63,619 nt of DNA from Acidobacteriota bacterium (GCA_021781455.1 JAJXWV010000070.1:1-63619); one strand, 5' to 3'. Positions 17,440 through 28,061 are shown, counted from the stretch's first letter. The notes: generated by a model not told the origin, from the sequence alone. Numbers and translations are program-made.

Positions 17440-19971
17440 CTAGATCGTCTGGCCGCTGGCCGGCGGGTAGTCGTCTGCGCGCACGAGGATCTCGCGCGGC
17501 TTCGATCCCTGCGACGGGCCGACGATGCCGTTGGCTTCCATGATCTCGATCAACCGCGCCGCCCGCGAGTATCCGAGCTTGAGACGCCGCTGCAGGTACG
17601 AAGCGCTGGCCTGTCCGGTCGACAGCACCACGCGCACGGCATCGTCGTACTTCGGATCGTCGAGGTACTCGATGCCGTCGGCGCCGCTCTTCTCCTCCAC
17701 AGGCCTGGTGACCTCGAGCAGATACTGCGGATCGCCCTGGTTCCTCTTCACGAACTCGACGATGGCGTTGATCTCCTTCTCCGAAACGTACGCACCGTGA
17801 ATGCGGCGGATGCGGGCCGTGCCCGGAGGGAGGAAGAGCATGTCGCCGTATCCGAGGAGCTTCTCCGCACCCTGGGCATCGAGAATCGTGCGGGAGTCCA
17901 CCTTGGAAGCGACCTGATAGGAAATGCGCGACGGAAAATTCGCCTTGATGACTCCGGTGATGACGTCCACCGACGGCCGCTGTGTGGCGATGATCAGGTG
18001 GATGCCCACGGCGCGCGCCTTCTGCGCCAGCCGCGTCACCGAGTCCTCGACGTCCTTCGATGCCACCATCATCAGATCGGCAAATTCGTCGATCACGATG
18101 ACGATGTACTGCATCGGCTCCGGGGTCACGGCATCTTCCGCCACCTTCCGGGCGCGGCGCATTGCGTCCGGATCCTTCAGCAGGGCGTTGTACTGGTCGA
18201 TGTTCCGTACGCCGCACTCGGCCAGAGTGCGGTAGCGGTTCTCCATTTCCGCGACGGCCCAGATCAGGGCCACCGACGCCAGTTTCGGGTCCGTGACGAT
18301 CGGGTGAAGCAGGTGCGGAACGTCCTCGTAGATCTTCAGCTCCACCATCTTCGGATCGATCATCAGCAACCGCAGCTGAGTCGGCAGCGCCTTGTAGAGC
18401 AGCGACACGATCATGGAGTTGAGGCCGACGGACTTGCCGGCGCCGGTCGCCCCGGCCACGAGAAGGTGAGGCATCCTGGCGAGATCCGTGACGACTGGCT
18501 CACCATGGATGTCCTTGCCCAGCGCTACCGTCATCAGCGAGTGGGCGTCGTGGAAGGTCGACGTGTCGATGATGTCGCGCAGCATGATCGTTTCGCGCTT
18601 GCGGTTCGGCACCTCGATGCCCACGGTGGACGAGCCGGAAATCCGTTCGATGCGGATCGACTCGGCCTTCAGCGCCAGGGCCAGATCGTCGCCGAGGTTC
18701 ACCACCTTCGCGTACTTGACGCCCGCGGATGGCTTGAACTCGAAGGTCGTGACCACCGGACCGGGGTGATAGGCCGTCACTTCGCCTTCGACTGCGAACT
18801 CCCGGCAGCGCTCCTCGATGAGATGACCGATCTCGAGGAACTTCTTGTGCACGTCGTCGTTGATGCTGCTCTGCTTTTCGCCCGGCGCGAGGAGCTCGAC
18901 CGACGGAAGGTCGTCGTTGCTGATGCGCCGCTTCTGCGGCCTGGTTTCCTTCGGATTGCGCATGGCCGGCCGCGGGATCTGCGGTTTGGGACGCCGGGCC
19001 GCCGCGCGTACGGCCGGTTCGTCGTACAGCGGATCTTCGAACTCCACCGGAACCTCGTCGACATCCACTTCGTCCGGTGTGCTTCGTCCCGGCCCACGGA
19101 ACTGCGCCGCCGGTGCCTGCGGCTCGTTGGCCGCGTACAGCGCGAACGGGTCGGGAGTTTCCTGCTGCGCCAGCGCTTCCGCCGCTTTGCGGAGATCCGC
19201 CTTTGTCACTTTCCGGATCTGGAAACGTCCGGCACCCTTGACCTCGCGGACGACGGGCCCCGATTCGAGCAGCGATGGCGGCTCCTGAGGTTCCGCGGAG
19301 ACAAGCCTCAGCGCCGGCCCTTCTTTCTCGAGGTGCTTGCGCAGCACCGAGCCCTTCATCTTTTCCTTACGCCTGCGCTCGGTGAAGCGCGCCCACTGCA
19401 GGGCCAGAGCCCGTCCCGCCGCGACCAGCCTGCGATGGATGCCCAGGAAGATCGCCGCGAGGCTGATGCGCGTGGCCAGGAGAAGTCCGATCAGGATCGC
19501 CGTGACGACGGCGATCGTCGCGCCGCTCGTGTTCAGGTTCGACGACACGGCGCGGTTGATTTCCTGCCCGAGGTAACCGCCGGACGGGACCAGCGCCTCG
19601 CGGAACCACACTTTGCCGAACGCCAGATCGCACGCCGGCGGCAGCGCGATCGCCAGAACGGTGAAGCCGATCACCTTCGTCTGGAGAAACTCGATTTCCT
19701 TTCCCCAGAAGCGGTTCCATCCGGCGGCCAGGAGAATGGCCGGGAACAGCAGGCTCGCAAATCCGAAGAAGCCGACGAAGATCCAGGCGATGGTCGCGCC
19801 GTAGTAGCCGATCCAGTTGGCGATGGCGCTGTTGGTGGATGTGAAGAAGGCGGAGGAGTCGTTGGGATGGTAGGAGACGAGAGCGGCCGTGAGACTGATG
19901 CCGGTCGCCGAGACGACGATCCCGATCAGCTCCCCTCCCCGCCGGCTCTTCGCGAAACTCGATAGCTCCAT
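17440..19971 (-). CDS. ftsK: DNA translocase FtsK/SpoIIIE
   Basis: 843 aa taking the ATG at 19971 (a start at 19995 is possible). Four N-terminal membrane helices (about residues 15-190) anchor it at the septum. A variable linker (about 200-370, acidic and Arg/Pro-rich) is followed by the RecA-like motor with Walker A GATGAGKSVGLNS (about 504-516) and Walker B IVIVIDEFADLMM. The C-terminal gamma winged helix (about 780-843, SYLQRRLKLGYSRAARLIE) recognises orienting DNA sequences. It pumps chromosome dimers through the division septum to XerCD. Linker and total length are typical. Confidence 0.95.
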   Translation of the reverse strand: MELSSFAKSRRGGELIGIVVSATGISLTAALVSYHPNDSSAFFTSTNSAIANWIGYYGATIAWIFVGFFGFASLLFPAILLAAGWNRFWGKEIEFLQTKVIGFTVLAIALPPACDLAFGKVWFREALVPSGGYLGQEINRAVSSNLNTSGATIAVVTAILIGLLLATRISLAAIFLGIHRRLVAAGRALALQWARFTERRRKEKMKGSVLRKHLEKEGPALRLVSAEPQEPPSLLESGPVVREVKGAGRFQIRKVTKADLRKAAEALAQQETPDPFALYAANEPQAPAAQFRGPGRSTPDEVDVDEVPVEFEDPLYDEPAVRAAARRPKPQIPRPAMRNPKETRPQKRRISNDDLPSVELLAPGEKQSSINDDVHKKFLEIGHLIEERCREFAVEGEVTAYHPGPVVTTFEFKPSAGVKYAKVVNLGDDLALALKAESIRIERISGSSTVGIEVPNRKRETIMLRDIIDTSTFHDAHSLMTVALGKDIHGEPVVTDLARMPHLLVAGATGAGKSVGLNSMIVSLLYKALPTQLRLLMIDPKMVELKIYEDVPHLLHPIVTDPKLASVALIWAVAEMENRYRTLAECGVRNIDQYNALLKDPDAMRRARKVAEDAVTPEPMQYIVIVIDEFADLMMVASKDVEDSVTRLAQKARAVGIHLIIATQRPSVDVITGVIKANFPSRISYQVASKVDSRTILDAQGAEKLLGYGDMLFLPPGTARIRRIHGAYVSEKEINAIVEFVKRNQGDPQYLLEVTRPVEEKSGADGIEYLDDPKYDDAVRVVLSTGQASASYLQRRLKLGYSRAARLIEIMEANGIVGPSQGSKPREILVRADDYPPASGQTI

Positions 19972-20221
19972 CACACCCAACCCATCCAATTGCAAAGATT
20001 AGCAGAAAACGGGCCCGAGCATCTCACCCGGCACCGACTGCGCCGCTGCCGGGATGTGAGGACACCGGACGTGGCAGCTGTCGGCATGTCCTCAGCACGG
20101 AGGAGACATGACTCCGGTACCAGGCGTCACGACGGCGGGCAACGAGCGGGGCGTACCGTAGTTGCGGTTCTCGGATGGGGTCCAGGAACCATCATCAGAA
20201 TAGAAACGAGAGGAGCTCCTC

Positions 20222-20440
20222 ATGGCTGATTGCGATCTTCTCGACCGCTGTGGCTTCTTCAAGAAGTACCAGGGCACGCTCGACCTGGCATGCCAGGGCT
20301 TCATGAACTCGTACTGTAAGGGCACGAAGATGGACGATTGCGTCCGGAAGCAGTTCCGGACGGAACACGGCTGCGCACCTGAAGACGACATGCTGCCCAC
20401 CGGCCACATGATGCCGAAGCACCTCAGCGGGCACAGGTAG
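20222..20440 (+). CDS. Small cysteine-rich protein
   Basis: 72 aa with six Cys (positions 4, 10, 24, 32, 40, 51), several Asp/His and no signal peptide or membrane helix. A clear Shine-Dalgarno, GAGGAG, lies about 9 bp before the ATG. I recognise it as resembling short Cys-rich proteins (MADC-x-L-x(2)-C-x-FF start) found in various Gram-negatives without assigned function. Metal or disulfide binding is plausible only from the Cys spacing. Confidence 0.75.
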   Translation: MADCDLLDRCGFFKKYQGTLDLACQGFMNSYCKGTKMDDCVRKQFRTEHGCAPEDDMLPTGHMMPKHLSGHR

Positions 20441-20450
20441 ATCGGACTGC

Positions 20451-20482
20451 GGGTGTCGGGTGTCGGGTGTCACCCGAGACCC
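20451..20482. repeat. GGGTGTC heptamer hairpin
   Basis: Three GGGTGTC 7-mers (20451-20471) lead into CACCCGAGACCC, giving a short hairpin between two convergent genes (stop at 20440 and stop at 20487). Probably acts as, or arose at, the transcription end of both. Confidence 0.65.
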
Positions 20483-20486
20483 GTTG

Positions 20487-22246
<1,760 letters not shown>

Positions 22247-22250
<4 letters not shown>

Positions 22251-22831
22251 AGGTTCTCCGGTTTCGAGGTCCCGCGGTCGCGAGGTTCCGAGGCCTCAGG
22301 ACCTCGCAACCTCGTGACCTCGCGACCAAATTGCGGCTGACGTCTGGCCAGAAACGCGCTCAGCCCTTCCTGCGGCTCGCCGGTCGCGAAAAGTCGCGCG
22401 AATTCCGCGCGTTCCAGTGTGTCGCCGCCGCGCCTCGAGATCAGCGCGGCTGCGGAGTCGAGAGCGGCCGTGCTGCGGCCGCCGATCCAGCGGGCAATCC
22501 ACTCTACCGGATCTTCTCCGGACGGAACAACTGCGTCGGCCAGCCCTTCGCGGAACGCTTCGGCAGCTGTCAATCGATTGCCGGACATGAGATGCAACCT
22601 GAGCGCCCGGCGCCCTATTCTCCACGCTGCGCCTCCCCAGGCCTGCGGCGTGTCGATATCGAGCGAGGCGTCTGCGTCGAGGGCCAGCCAGTCGCACTGC
22701 AGCGCGGCCGCGAGCGCATGGCCGCGGAGCCGCCCTGCGCCGATCGCAATCGCGAAATCGCGCCGCGCGGCGATCTCCTCGACCGCCCGCGCATTGCAGC
22801 GCGCCAGGTCGTGCGGCGTGAGGATGAGCAT
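22247..22831 (-). CDS. Degenerate crotonase-fold (enoyl-CoA hydratase-like) protein
   Basis: 194 aa, well short of the usual ~260. Residues 30-125 keep the crotonase pattern ([21 protein letters not shown], then [19 protein letters not shown]), but the N-terminal substrate-entry strands are missing and the usual catalytic Glu positions are not evident. The last ~25 residues (after [11 protein letters not shown]) are encoded by the 8-mer inverted repeat that follows, so the original C-terminus is lost or overwritten. The stop overlaps the mutase start by 4 bp, implying coupling. Active enzyme or decaying relic cannot be decided. Confidence 0.6.
22260..22327. repeat. Inverted repeat of 8-nt units (GAGGTCGC type)
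   Basis: The left arm (22260-22297) of GAGGTCCC/GCGAGGTT-like octamers and right arm (22298-22327) of the complementary GACCTCGC/AACCTCGT units lie almost back to back. It encodes the C-terminal ~20 residues of the crotonase-like protein. The same octamer family makes the hairpin at 45070-45182. Confidence 0.75.
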
Positions 22832-24060
22832 GACTCCGATGATACAAGAGCGCAGCGCCGGAACGCGGGCAAAGCAGCATCACCTGCCTGCTCCCTGTTA
22901 GGTTCTTCTCCCGAGAGCCGCACGCGACAGGAGCACTCTACGCACCGAAGAGAGCTGGTGAACGTCTCGCTGTCGACCTGCCGGAACGGTCCCCTCGCCC
23001 CGCCGTCCAGAGCCAGCGATTTTCGATGAACGAAGTCAGCGGGGCGAGTGGATGCAAGGGGAGTGGGGCACGCCCGGTCTCGATTCTTCCCGAGGTATCC
23101 TCGGAATGCATGCGGTACCAGGCACGGCCTCAGTCGCGCGGACGTGAGAAATGGCTCCGGGCCCTTCTCCGCTTTCGGAATGACGAAGTCTTCGGCAACA
23201 TCGCCGACGTTGTGCGACGGATCGAAGACGTTTGTTTGTTTCTCTGATTTCCCTTTTAGATCTCGCGTTCCCCACTCCCCTTGCATCCCCTCGCCCCGCT
23301 GATTTCGATCCTGTTGACTCGTCCGATTCGTGTGGCGGGGCGAGGGGACCAGCGCCGTTCGGGGCAAGAGCAAGGTCGCTCATCTGCCACAGCCTAACGA
23401 GCCAGATAACGAGAGGCCGCAGGCGAGACGAGCACTCTACGCACCGAAGAGAACTGGTCACCTGGTGAACGCCTCGCCGTCGGCCTCGCCGGAACCGTCC
23501 CCTCGCCCGGCCTGCCGGAACGGTCCCCTCGCCCGGCCTGCCGGAACCGTCCCCTCGCCGGGCCTGCCGGAACGGTCCCCTCGCCGGGCCTGCCGGAACG
23601 GTCCCCTCGCCGGGCCTGCCGGAACGGTCCCCTCGCCCCGCCGTCCAGAGCCAGCGATTTTCGATGAACGAAGTCAGCGGGGCGAGGGGATGCAAGGGGA
23701 GTGGGGCACGCCCGGTCTCGATTCTTCCCGGCGAGGGGACCAGCGCCGTTCGGGGCAAGAGCAAGGTCGCTCATCTGCCACGGCCTAACGAGCCAGATAA
23801 CGAGAGGCCGCAGGCGAGACGAGCACTCTACGCACCGAAGAGAACTGGTCACCTGGTGAACGCCTCGCCGTCGGCCTCGCCGGAACCGTCCCCTCGCCGG
23901 GCCTGCCGGAACGGTCCCCTCGCCGGGCCTGCCGGAACCGTCCCCTCGCCCCGCCGTCCAGAGCCAGCGATTTTCGATGAACGAAGTCAGCGGGGCGAGG
24001 GGATGCAAGGGGAGTGGGGCACGCCCGGTCTCGATTCTTCCCGAGGTATCCTCGGAATGC
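22832..24060. repeat. Repeat cluster, left part (modules 1-2 and start of 3)
   Basis: Four copies of one composite module are arrayed between 22906 and 24834. Each has (a) a leader with GAGCACTCTACGCACCGAAG (at 22931, 23429, 23821 and 24595); (b) a 26-bp unit GGCCTGCCGGAACGGTCCCC... in 1, 6, 3 and 2 copies; (c) a spacer; (d) a 33-bp terminal repeat beginning TCAGCGGGGCGAG; (e) variable internal sequence; and (f) a trailer with GCGAGGGGACCAGCGCCG. Module 1 has both terminal repeats (23036-23068 with one mismatch, 23270-23302) around a deleted nuclease gene. In module 2 the inside and the right terminal repeat are gone. Confidence 0.9.
23101..23247 (+). pseudogene. DUF559 nuclease gene with internal deletion
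   Basis: Module 1 carries the first ~15 codons and the last ~25 codons of the DUF559 gene found intact at 24061-24411. The join ATGGCTCCGGGC/CC/TTCTCCGCTTT removes about 215 bp, including every catalytic residue. What remains is a non-autonomous, MITE-like derivative still flanked by both 33-bp inverted repeats. Confidence 0.85.
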
Positions 24061-24466
24061 ATGCGGTACCAGGCACGGCCTCAGTCGCGCGGACGTGAGA
24101 AATGGCTCCGGGCGAACGCTACGAACGGGGAGAAGAAGCTCTGGTCGGCATTGCGACCACTGTCATTCAAATTTCGTCGGCAGCATCGAATCGGCCCGGT
24201 CATTGTCGATTTCTACTGCCCGGAGGTTCGGCTGGCGATCGAAGTGGATGGCGGCATTCATTCGTACGAGCCGGTCATGAGCCGCGACCTGGAGCGGGAC
24301 GCGATGCTCCGGCGACTCGATATTCACGTTCTCCGCTTTCGGAATGACGAAGTCTTCGGCAACATCGCCGACGTTGTGCGACGGATCGAGGACGTTTGTT
24401 TGTTTCTCTGATTTCCCTTGTGGATCTCGCGTTCCCCACTCCCCTTGCATCCCCTCGCCCCGCTGA
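23987..24466. mobile_element. Putative DUF559-nuclease element with 33-bp inverted repeats
   Basis: Perfect 33-bp inverted repeats, left 23987-24019 (beginning TCAGCGGGGCGAGGGG) and right 24434-24466 (ending CCCCTCGCCCCGCTGA), bound 480 bp that encode only a DUF559 nuclease. A second, outer inverted pair (GGTCCCCTCGCCCCGCC to the left, GGCGGGGCGAGGGGACC to the right) encloses it. Three deletion derivatives lie beside it (module 1 at 23036-23302; left end only at 23674 and 24734). This is the layout of a mobile or repeat-propagating element; no transposase, target-site duplication or match to a named IS family is visible to me. Confidence 0.65.
24061..24411 (+). CDS. DUF559 (Vsr-like) endonuclease-domain protein
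   Basis: 116 aa from the ATG at 24061. It matches the DUF559 family of PD-(D/E)XK/very-short-patch-repair-like nucleases: EKKLWSALRPLSFKFRRQHR, then IGPVIVDFYCPEVRLAIEVD with the catalytic D...ExDG set followed by H, and LRRLDIHVLRFRNDEVFGNI at the end. It is the only complete gene inside the 33-bp inverted-repeat element. DUF559 proteins have no firmly established cellular role; a part in spreading the repeats is my inference. Frames extending further upstream merely translate the repeat. Confidence 0.8.
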   Translation: MRYQARPQSRGREKWLRANATNGEKKLWSALRPLSFKFRRQHRIGPVIVDFYCPEVRLAIEVDGGIHSYEPVMSRDLERDAMLRRLDIHVLRFRNDEVFGNIADVVRRIEDVCLFL

Positions 24467-24834
24467 TTTCGATCCTGTGACTCGTCCGATTCGTGTGGCG
24501 GGGCGAGGGGACCAGCGCCGTTCGGGGCAAGAGCAAGGTCGCTCATCTGCCACAGCCTAACGAGCCAGATAACGAGAGGCCGCAGGCGAGACGAGCACTC
24601 TACGCACCGAAGAGAACTGGTCACCTGGTGAACGCCTCGCCGTCGGCCTCGCCGGAACCGTCCCCTCGCCCGGCCTGCCGGAACCGTCCCCTCGCCCCGC
24701 CGTCCAGAGCCAACGATTTTCGATGAACGAAGTCAGCGGGGCGAGGGGATGCAAGGGGAGTGGGGCACGCCCGGTCTCGATTCTTCCCGGCGAGGGGACC
24801 AGCGCCGTTCGGGGCAAGAGCAAGGTCGCTCATC
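24467..24834. repeat. Repeat cluster, right part (module 4)
   Basis: The trailer of module 3 (24468-24566) is followed by module 4: leader with GAGCACTCTACGCACCG, two 26-bp units, and the left terminal repeat (from 24734). That repeat is joined directly to the trailer GCGAGGGGACCAGCGCCG with the whole inside deleted. Homology to the other modules stops at 24834, inside the stop codon of the neighbouring methyltransferase gene. Confidence 0.85.
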
Positions 24835-25666
24835 ACGGCGATCTTCGGTTGCGGGCGAGCGGAGCGAGCCTGCGCTGTGCTCTGCGCTCGTCGCTCTTCG
24901 TCGCCACGAGAATCAAACCTGGTCCGAAAGGCAACCACCCGAAGACGGTATCGATCGCGAAGACCGCACGTACGGCGCTGATCAGGAAGCGCGATCGGCC
25001 GGCGCGCGCGACCGACTTCAGCGCGCCATCCTCATCGACCTTCCGCCGCGCCCGGCGTTTGTTCATCGGCAGAAGGAAAAGCGTGTCATAGGCGAGGACG
25101 ACTGGAAATCCCCAGAAGCGCGCCTTCACGATGTCCAGTCCGGCACGCCGAAACAGATCCGCGAGCTGCGAACGCGCGTAGCGGCGGCGGTGCTCGTAGT
25201 AGTCGTCGGAGGCACTCCAGAGACTTTGCATCGCCGGAACCGTGGCGATGACCCGGCCCTCGTTCTCCAGCACGCGCCCGATCTCGCGCGCAGCCGAGGC
25301 ATCGTCATCGAGATGCTCGAGCGTCTCGCCGGTGGTCATCGCTTCGAACGAGCCATCGCGAAACGGCATGCGCGTCAGATCCCCGACCACAGCCGGAACG
25401 CTCGAGGTCCGCCGGACGTGCAGGGCGGCCTCGAATGCGTAATCGATCCCGATGACGCGGTAACCGCGCTTCTCCATTCGCACGGCCAGCTGTCCCAGGC
25501 CGACCGCGCCGTCGAGGATGCGGGCGCCGCGAGGAAGCTTGTCCACTTCCCGCACGATCATCGCCAGGCGATGCTCGTGCCGGGGACCGAACATCTCCGG
25601 CTGCGTGCCCCACTGATGCGTTGCCGTCACGGCCGCGATTATGACGGAGCCTCGCGTGGCCTGCAT
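24833..25666 (-). CDS. Class I SAM-dependent methyltransferase
   Basis: 277 aa (a start at the Met of MFGPRHEHRL, ~24 residues in, is also possible). Rossmann-type methyltransferase: motif I ARILDGAVGLGQLAVRM (an unusual DGAVGLG for the common DxGxGxG), acidic motif IIDYAFE-like GIDYAFEAALH, motif GDLTRMPFRDGSFEAMTTGETLEHL, and a C-terminal hydrophobic segment (FPVVLAYDTLFLLP). Substrate unknown; this type often modifies lipids or quinones. Its TGA stop is formed at the exact boundary with the repeat cluster, so the native 3' end may have been replaced. Confidence 0.8.
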   Translation of the reverse strand: MQATRGSVIIAAVTATHQWGTQPEMFGPRHEHRLAMIVREVDKLPRGARILDGAVGLGQLAVRMEKRGYRVIGIDYAFEAALHVRRTSSVPAVVGDLTRMPFRDGSFEAMTTGETLEHLDDDASAAREIGRVLENEGRVIATVPAMQSLWSASDDYYEHRRRYARSQLADLFRRAGLDIVKARFWGFPVVLAYDTLFLLPMNKRRARRKVDEDGALKSVARAGRSRFLISAVRAVFAIDTVFGWLPFGPGLILVATKSDERRAQRRLAPLARNRRSP

Positions 25667-25757
25667 TGCGCTATTCTCGAATCACACACAACGCTGAAGG
25701 ACCGCCGACCGCCGCGCCACCTCCCGGGTCGGCGAACCGCGGTCGAAGGAGCGGATC

Positions 25758-26354
25758 ATGGCCGACTACGATTTCATGGTGGAGACCTACGCCACCGAGC
25801 GGATCAAGACGCTCTCCGTCTGGTCGCAGTTCGGGGACGATGAGATGGAGTTCCGCCCCGCGCCGCTGTCGCGGACTCCCCATGAGCAGATGGTCCATCA
25901 GTGCACGAGCGAGCACGGCTGGATGACGAACATGCTCGGCATCGATGTGGGCCTCCCTCCCCTGCCGCCTGCCGAGTCGCGCCTCGACTTCATCCGCCAT
26001 TTCGCCGAGGCCACCGACCGGCGATTGAAGCGCCTGAGCGCAATGCCACCAGTCTGGTTCGAGGAGATGACCACCTTCTTCGATGTGCCGAGGACGAAAA
26101 GCTGGGTGCTGCTGCGGCGTCTCACGCACTCCGCCCACCATCGCGCCCAGCTCACCGTCTATCTCCGCCTCCTCGGCAAACCGCTGTACTCGACCTACGG
26201 CCCGACCGCGGATACCGGTGGACTGTTCCAGAACAAAGCGCCCGTGATCTATCGGTACGGGAGCGTCGAAGAATTGCTGGATGCCGAACCCGCGGGTGGC
26301 AAGTTCCCTTCGCTTCCAGGACCGGGCGGCGCCAATCCGACCGAAAGGCCGTAG
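25758..26354 (+). CDS. DinB-family protein
   Basis: 198 aa. A four-helix-bundle DinB/YfiT-like protein: HQCTSEHGWM (about residues 43-52) and THSAHHRAQLTVYLRLLGKP (about 127-146) provide the conserved His triad that binds a divalent metal. Members are thiol-dependent S-transferases or of unknown activity, not the DNA polymerase DinB. Single gene, divergent from the methyltransferase (91-bp gap). Confidence 0.85.
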   Translation: MADYDFMVETYATERIKTLSVWSQFGDDEMEFRPAPLSRTPHEQMVHQCTSEHGWMTNMLGIDVGLPPLPPAESRLDFIRHFAEATDRRLKRLSAMPPVWFEEMTTFFDVPRTKSWVLLRRLTHSAHHRAQLTVYLRLLGKPLYSTYGPTADTGGLFQNKAPVIYRYGSVEELLDAEPAGGKFPSLPGPGGANPTERP

Positions 26355-26580
26355 GGGTCTCCAGGCATTCGGAGTCGGGCTGACGGGCCTTGCCGGACAA
26401 CACGCCCGGCGTGGCACGCGCTGATGTAGGGCGCCCACAACGTCACGTGACCGTGCGCACACGTCAGCTGGTCACCTATAGGCGACTGTTTACGCGGTCC
26501 ACAATTCTTACAGATTGGGTTGAATCGAAGACTCGACCCCTTAGAGATCCTACTCACGGACCACATTAAAGGAGTCGCGG
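26355..26580. promoter_or_regulatory. Promoter/5' region of secreted Ig-like gene
   Basis: 226 bp without a gene. A strong Shine-Dalgarno, AAAGGAG, sits 6 bp before the ATG at 26581. The stretch is noticeably less GC-rich just upstream of that ATG, in keeping with a promoter; exact -10/-35 boxes cannot be assigned with confidence. Confidence 0.45.
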
Positions 26581-27924
26581 ATGAATGCCAGGGCATCTCA
26601 TCGCCGTATGTCGCGGATCATCGGAATGATCTGCTGTTCGCTCGTCGGCCTCACAGCACTGTCTGCCGAAGCTCAGGTCACTGCAAACAGGGTCACCCTC
26701 AAGGATGACGCTGGGGTTCTGTCGCCGGACGGGACCACCCATTCGTACACCCTGGATTCTACGAATATGCAAAAGTTCTCCGTCGCGCCAGGCTTTTTGG
26801 CGACGGACCACCCCGCATTTTGGGGAATTGCTCTCCTTCCTACTTACACGCCGACCACCGACACGCCTTGGATCGAGCAGGGCACTTTTTACATCTACTT
26901 CGCAAGTCCGAACCCGCCGGTACCAGGTCACTATGCCTGGACCTTCGACGGAAACAATATTGTCGGCAATAGTTACATCGCAGATGTTTCCTTTAATGTT
27001 GTCAACGTCCCGGGGTGCCAACCAAAGACGGGCTCCTATGACATCTCCGCTGTGACAGTTGCGCCGGACCCGCAACTACCACCAGGTCATAACACCGTCA
27101 CGCAGCTGGCGGCGAGCTTCACAGTACAGTGCAAGAGTGGCAATCTCTCCGGCAATGTTTCCGGCACGGTGGCGTTCGACGTGAACCTCCCGCCGAACAG
27201 CGGACAGGGCGGCAGCGGCGGTTCGGGGGGATCAGGGGGATCGGGCGGATCGGGCGGATCGGGTGGAGGAACTCCGCCTCCGCCGCCGCCAATCCCCGTG
27301 AACTTTGCCTTCGTTCTCCCGGACACCGTCACCAACTCACCGCTGTTCATCGGCAACTCAGGCAGCGCGACCGTCGACTTCACCACCGCAACTCTTCCGG
27401 ACTTCAACTCCGGCGTGGCACTTTCCGCATTCAGCGATGCCCCCGACAACGGTGATTTCAACGTCTCGGTGAACCCGACGACGATCGCCGCGCCCGGCGT
27501 CGGCAGCGGAAAGGTCACGATTACCACCGGACCGATGACGCTCCCGCGGGACTATCACGTGTCGCTCATCGCCACCGATGCCAACGGCCAGCAGTACGCG
27601 TCGACGTTCCCAGTGTCGCTCGTTTGCGATCCTCCGATGATCCTGGCGCTCGACCAGCCGAAGAGCGTCACGATCAAACAGGGCCAGGTGCCGACGCTCC
27701 AGGTCGCCGCAATGGGAACCGGACCGTTCCTGTATCAGTGGTATGCGGGTCACACGGGGCAGACACAGTTCCCGGTCAGCAACGGCAACACCTTGAAGCC
27801 GAGCATCAGCTATGGCTCGAGCGACTACTGGGTCCGCGTGAGCAACGCCTGCGGCAGCGCAGACTCTGAGACGGCGACCGTCACGGTTGCGAAGCCATCG
27901 AATACCCCAACGCGACGCAGGTAG
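26581..27924 (+). CDS. Secreted Ig-like protein with Gly-Ser and Pro linkers
   Basis: 447 aa. Signal peptide at residues 1-31 (cleavage near AEA-QVT). The N-terminal beta domain (32-205) has two Cys in CQPK and VQC. A flexible linker of about seven GGS repeats (about 212-232) precedes a run of prolines. A second beta-domain follows, then a C-terminal Ig-like domain (about 345-440, QPKSVTIKQGQVPTLQVAA, FLYQWYAG, YWVRVSNACGSADSETATV). No membrane anchor or sorting signal. Probably an extracellular binding or structural protein; function unknown. Confidence 0.75.
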   Translation: MNARASHRRMSRIIGMICCSLVGLTALSAEAQVTANRVTLKDDAGVLSPDGTTHSYTLDSTNMQKFSVAPGFLATDHPAFWGIALLPTYTPTTDTPWIEQGTFYIYFASPNPPVPGHYAWTFDGNNIVGNSYIADVSFNVVNVPGCQPKTGSYDISAVTVAPDPQLPPGHNTVTQLAASFTVQCKSGNLSGNVSGTVAFDVNLPPNSGQGGSGGSGGSGGSGGSGGSGGGTPPPPPPIPVNFAFVLPDTVTNSPLFIGNSGSATVDFTTATLPDFNSGVALSAFSDAPDNGDFNVSVNPTTIAAPGVGSGKVTITTGPMTLPRDYHVSLIATDANGQQYASTFPVSLVCDPPMILALDQPKSVTIKQGQVPTLQVAAMGTGPFLYQWYAGHTGQTQFPVSNGNTLKPSISYGSSDYWVRVSNACGSADSETATVTVAKPSNTPTRRR

Positions 27925-27946
27925 GATTCCCTCATCGCAACATTGA

Positions 27947-27980
27947 AACGGCCGGGCCTTCGCCCGGCCGTTCTTGTTTC
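27947..27980 (+). terminator. Rho-independent terminator
   Basis: A perfect 11-bp GC-rich stem (AACGGCCGGGC / GCCCGGCCGTT) with a CTTC tetraloop is followed by CTTGTTTC. It lies 23 bp after the stop of the Ig-like gene. Confidence 0.8.
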
Positions 27981-27994
27981 GCGCGGAGCCTAAA

Positions 27995-28046
27995 CCCCTC
28001 ATCCGCCTTCGCCACCTTCTCCCCGCTGCGGCGGGGAGAAGGGCCA
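27995..28046. repeat. Palindromic repeat (CTTCTCCCCGC family)
   Basis: A self-complementary CCTTCTCCCCGC..GCGGGGAGAAGG stem, preceded by the CCTCATCCGCCTTC tag. The same element occurs at about 52500-52623 (twice, in opposite orientation) and at 63496-63540. A common type of intergenic palindrome in GC-rich genomes. Confidence 0.8.
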
Positions 28047-28061
28047 CGAGTGCGGAACGAG

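Noticed and set aside
17797-19965. 722-aa plus-strand open frame
   Set aside because: Antisense to ftsK; composition of a shadow frame, no domain.
23394-24062. Arg/Gly-rich ORFs across the repeat cluster
   Set aside because: They translate GGTCCCCTCGCC-type DNA repeats in several frames and have no start signals or homology.
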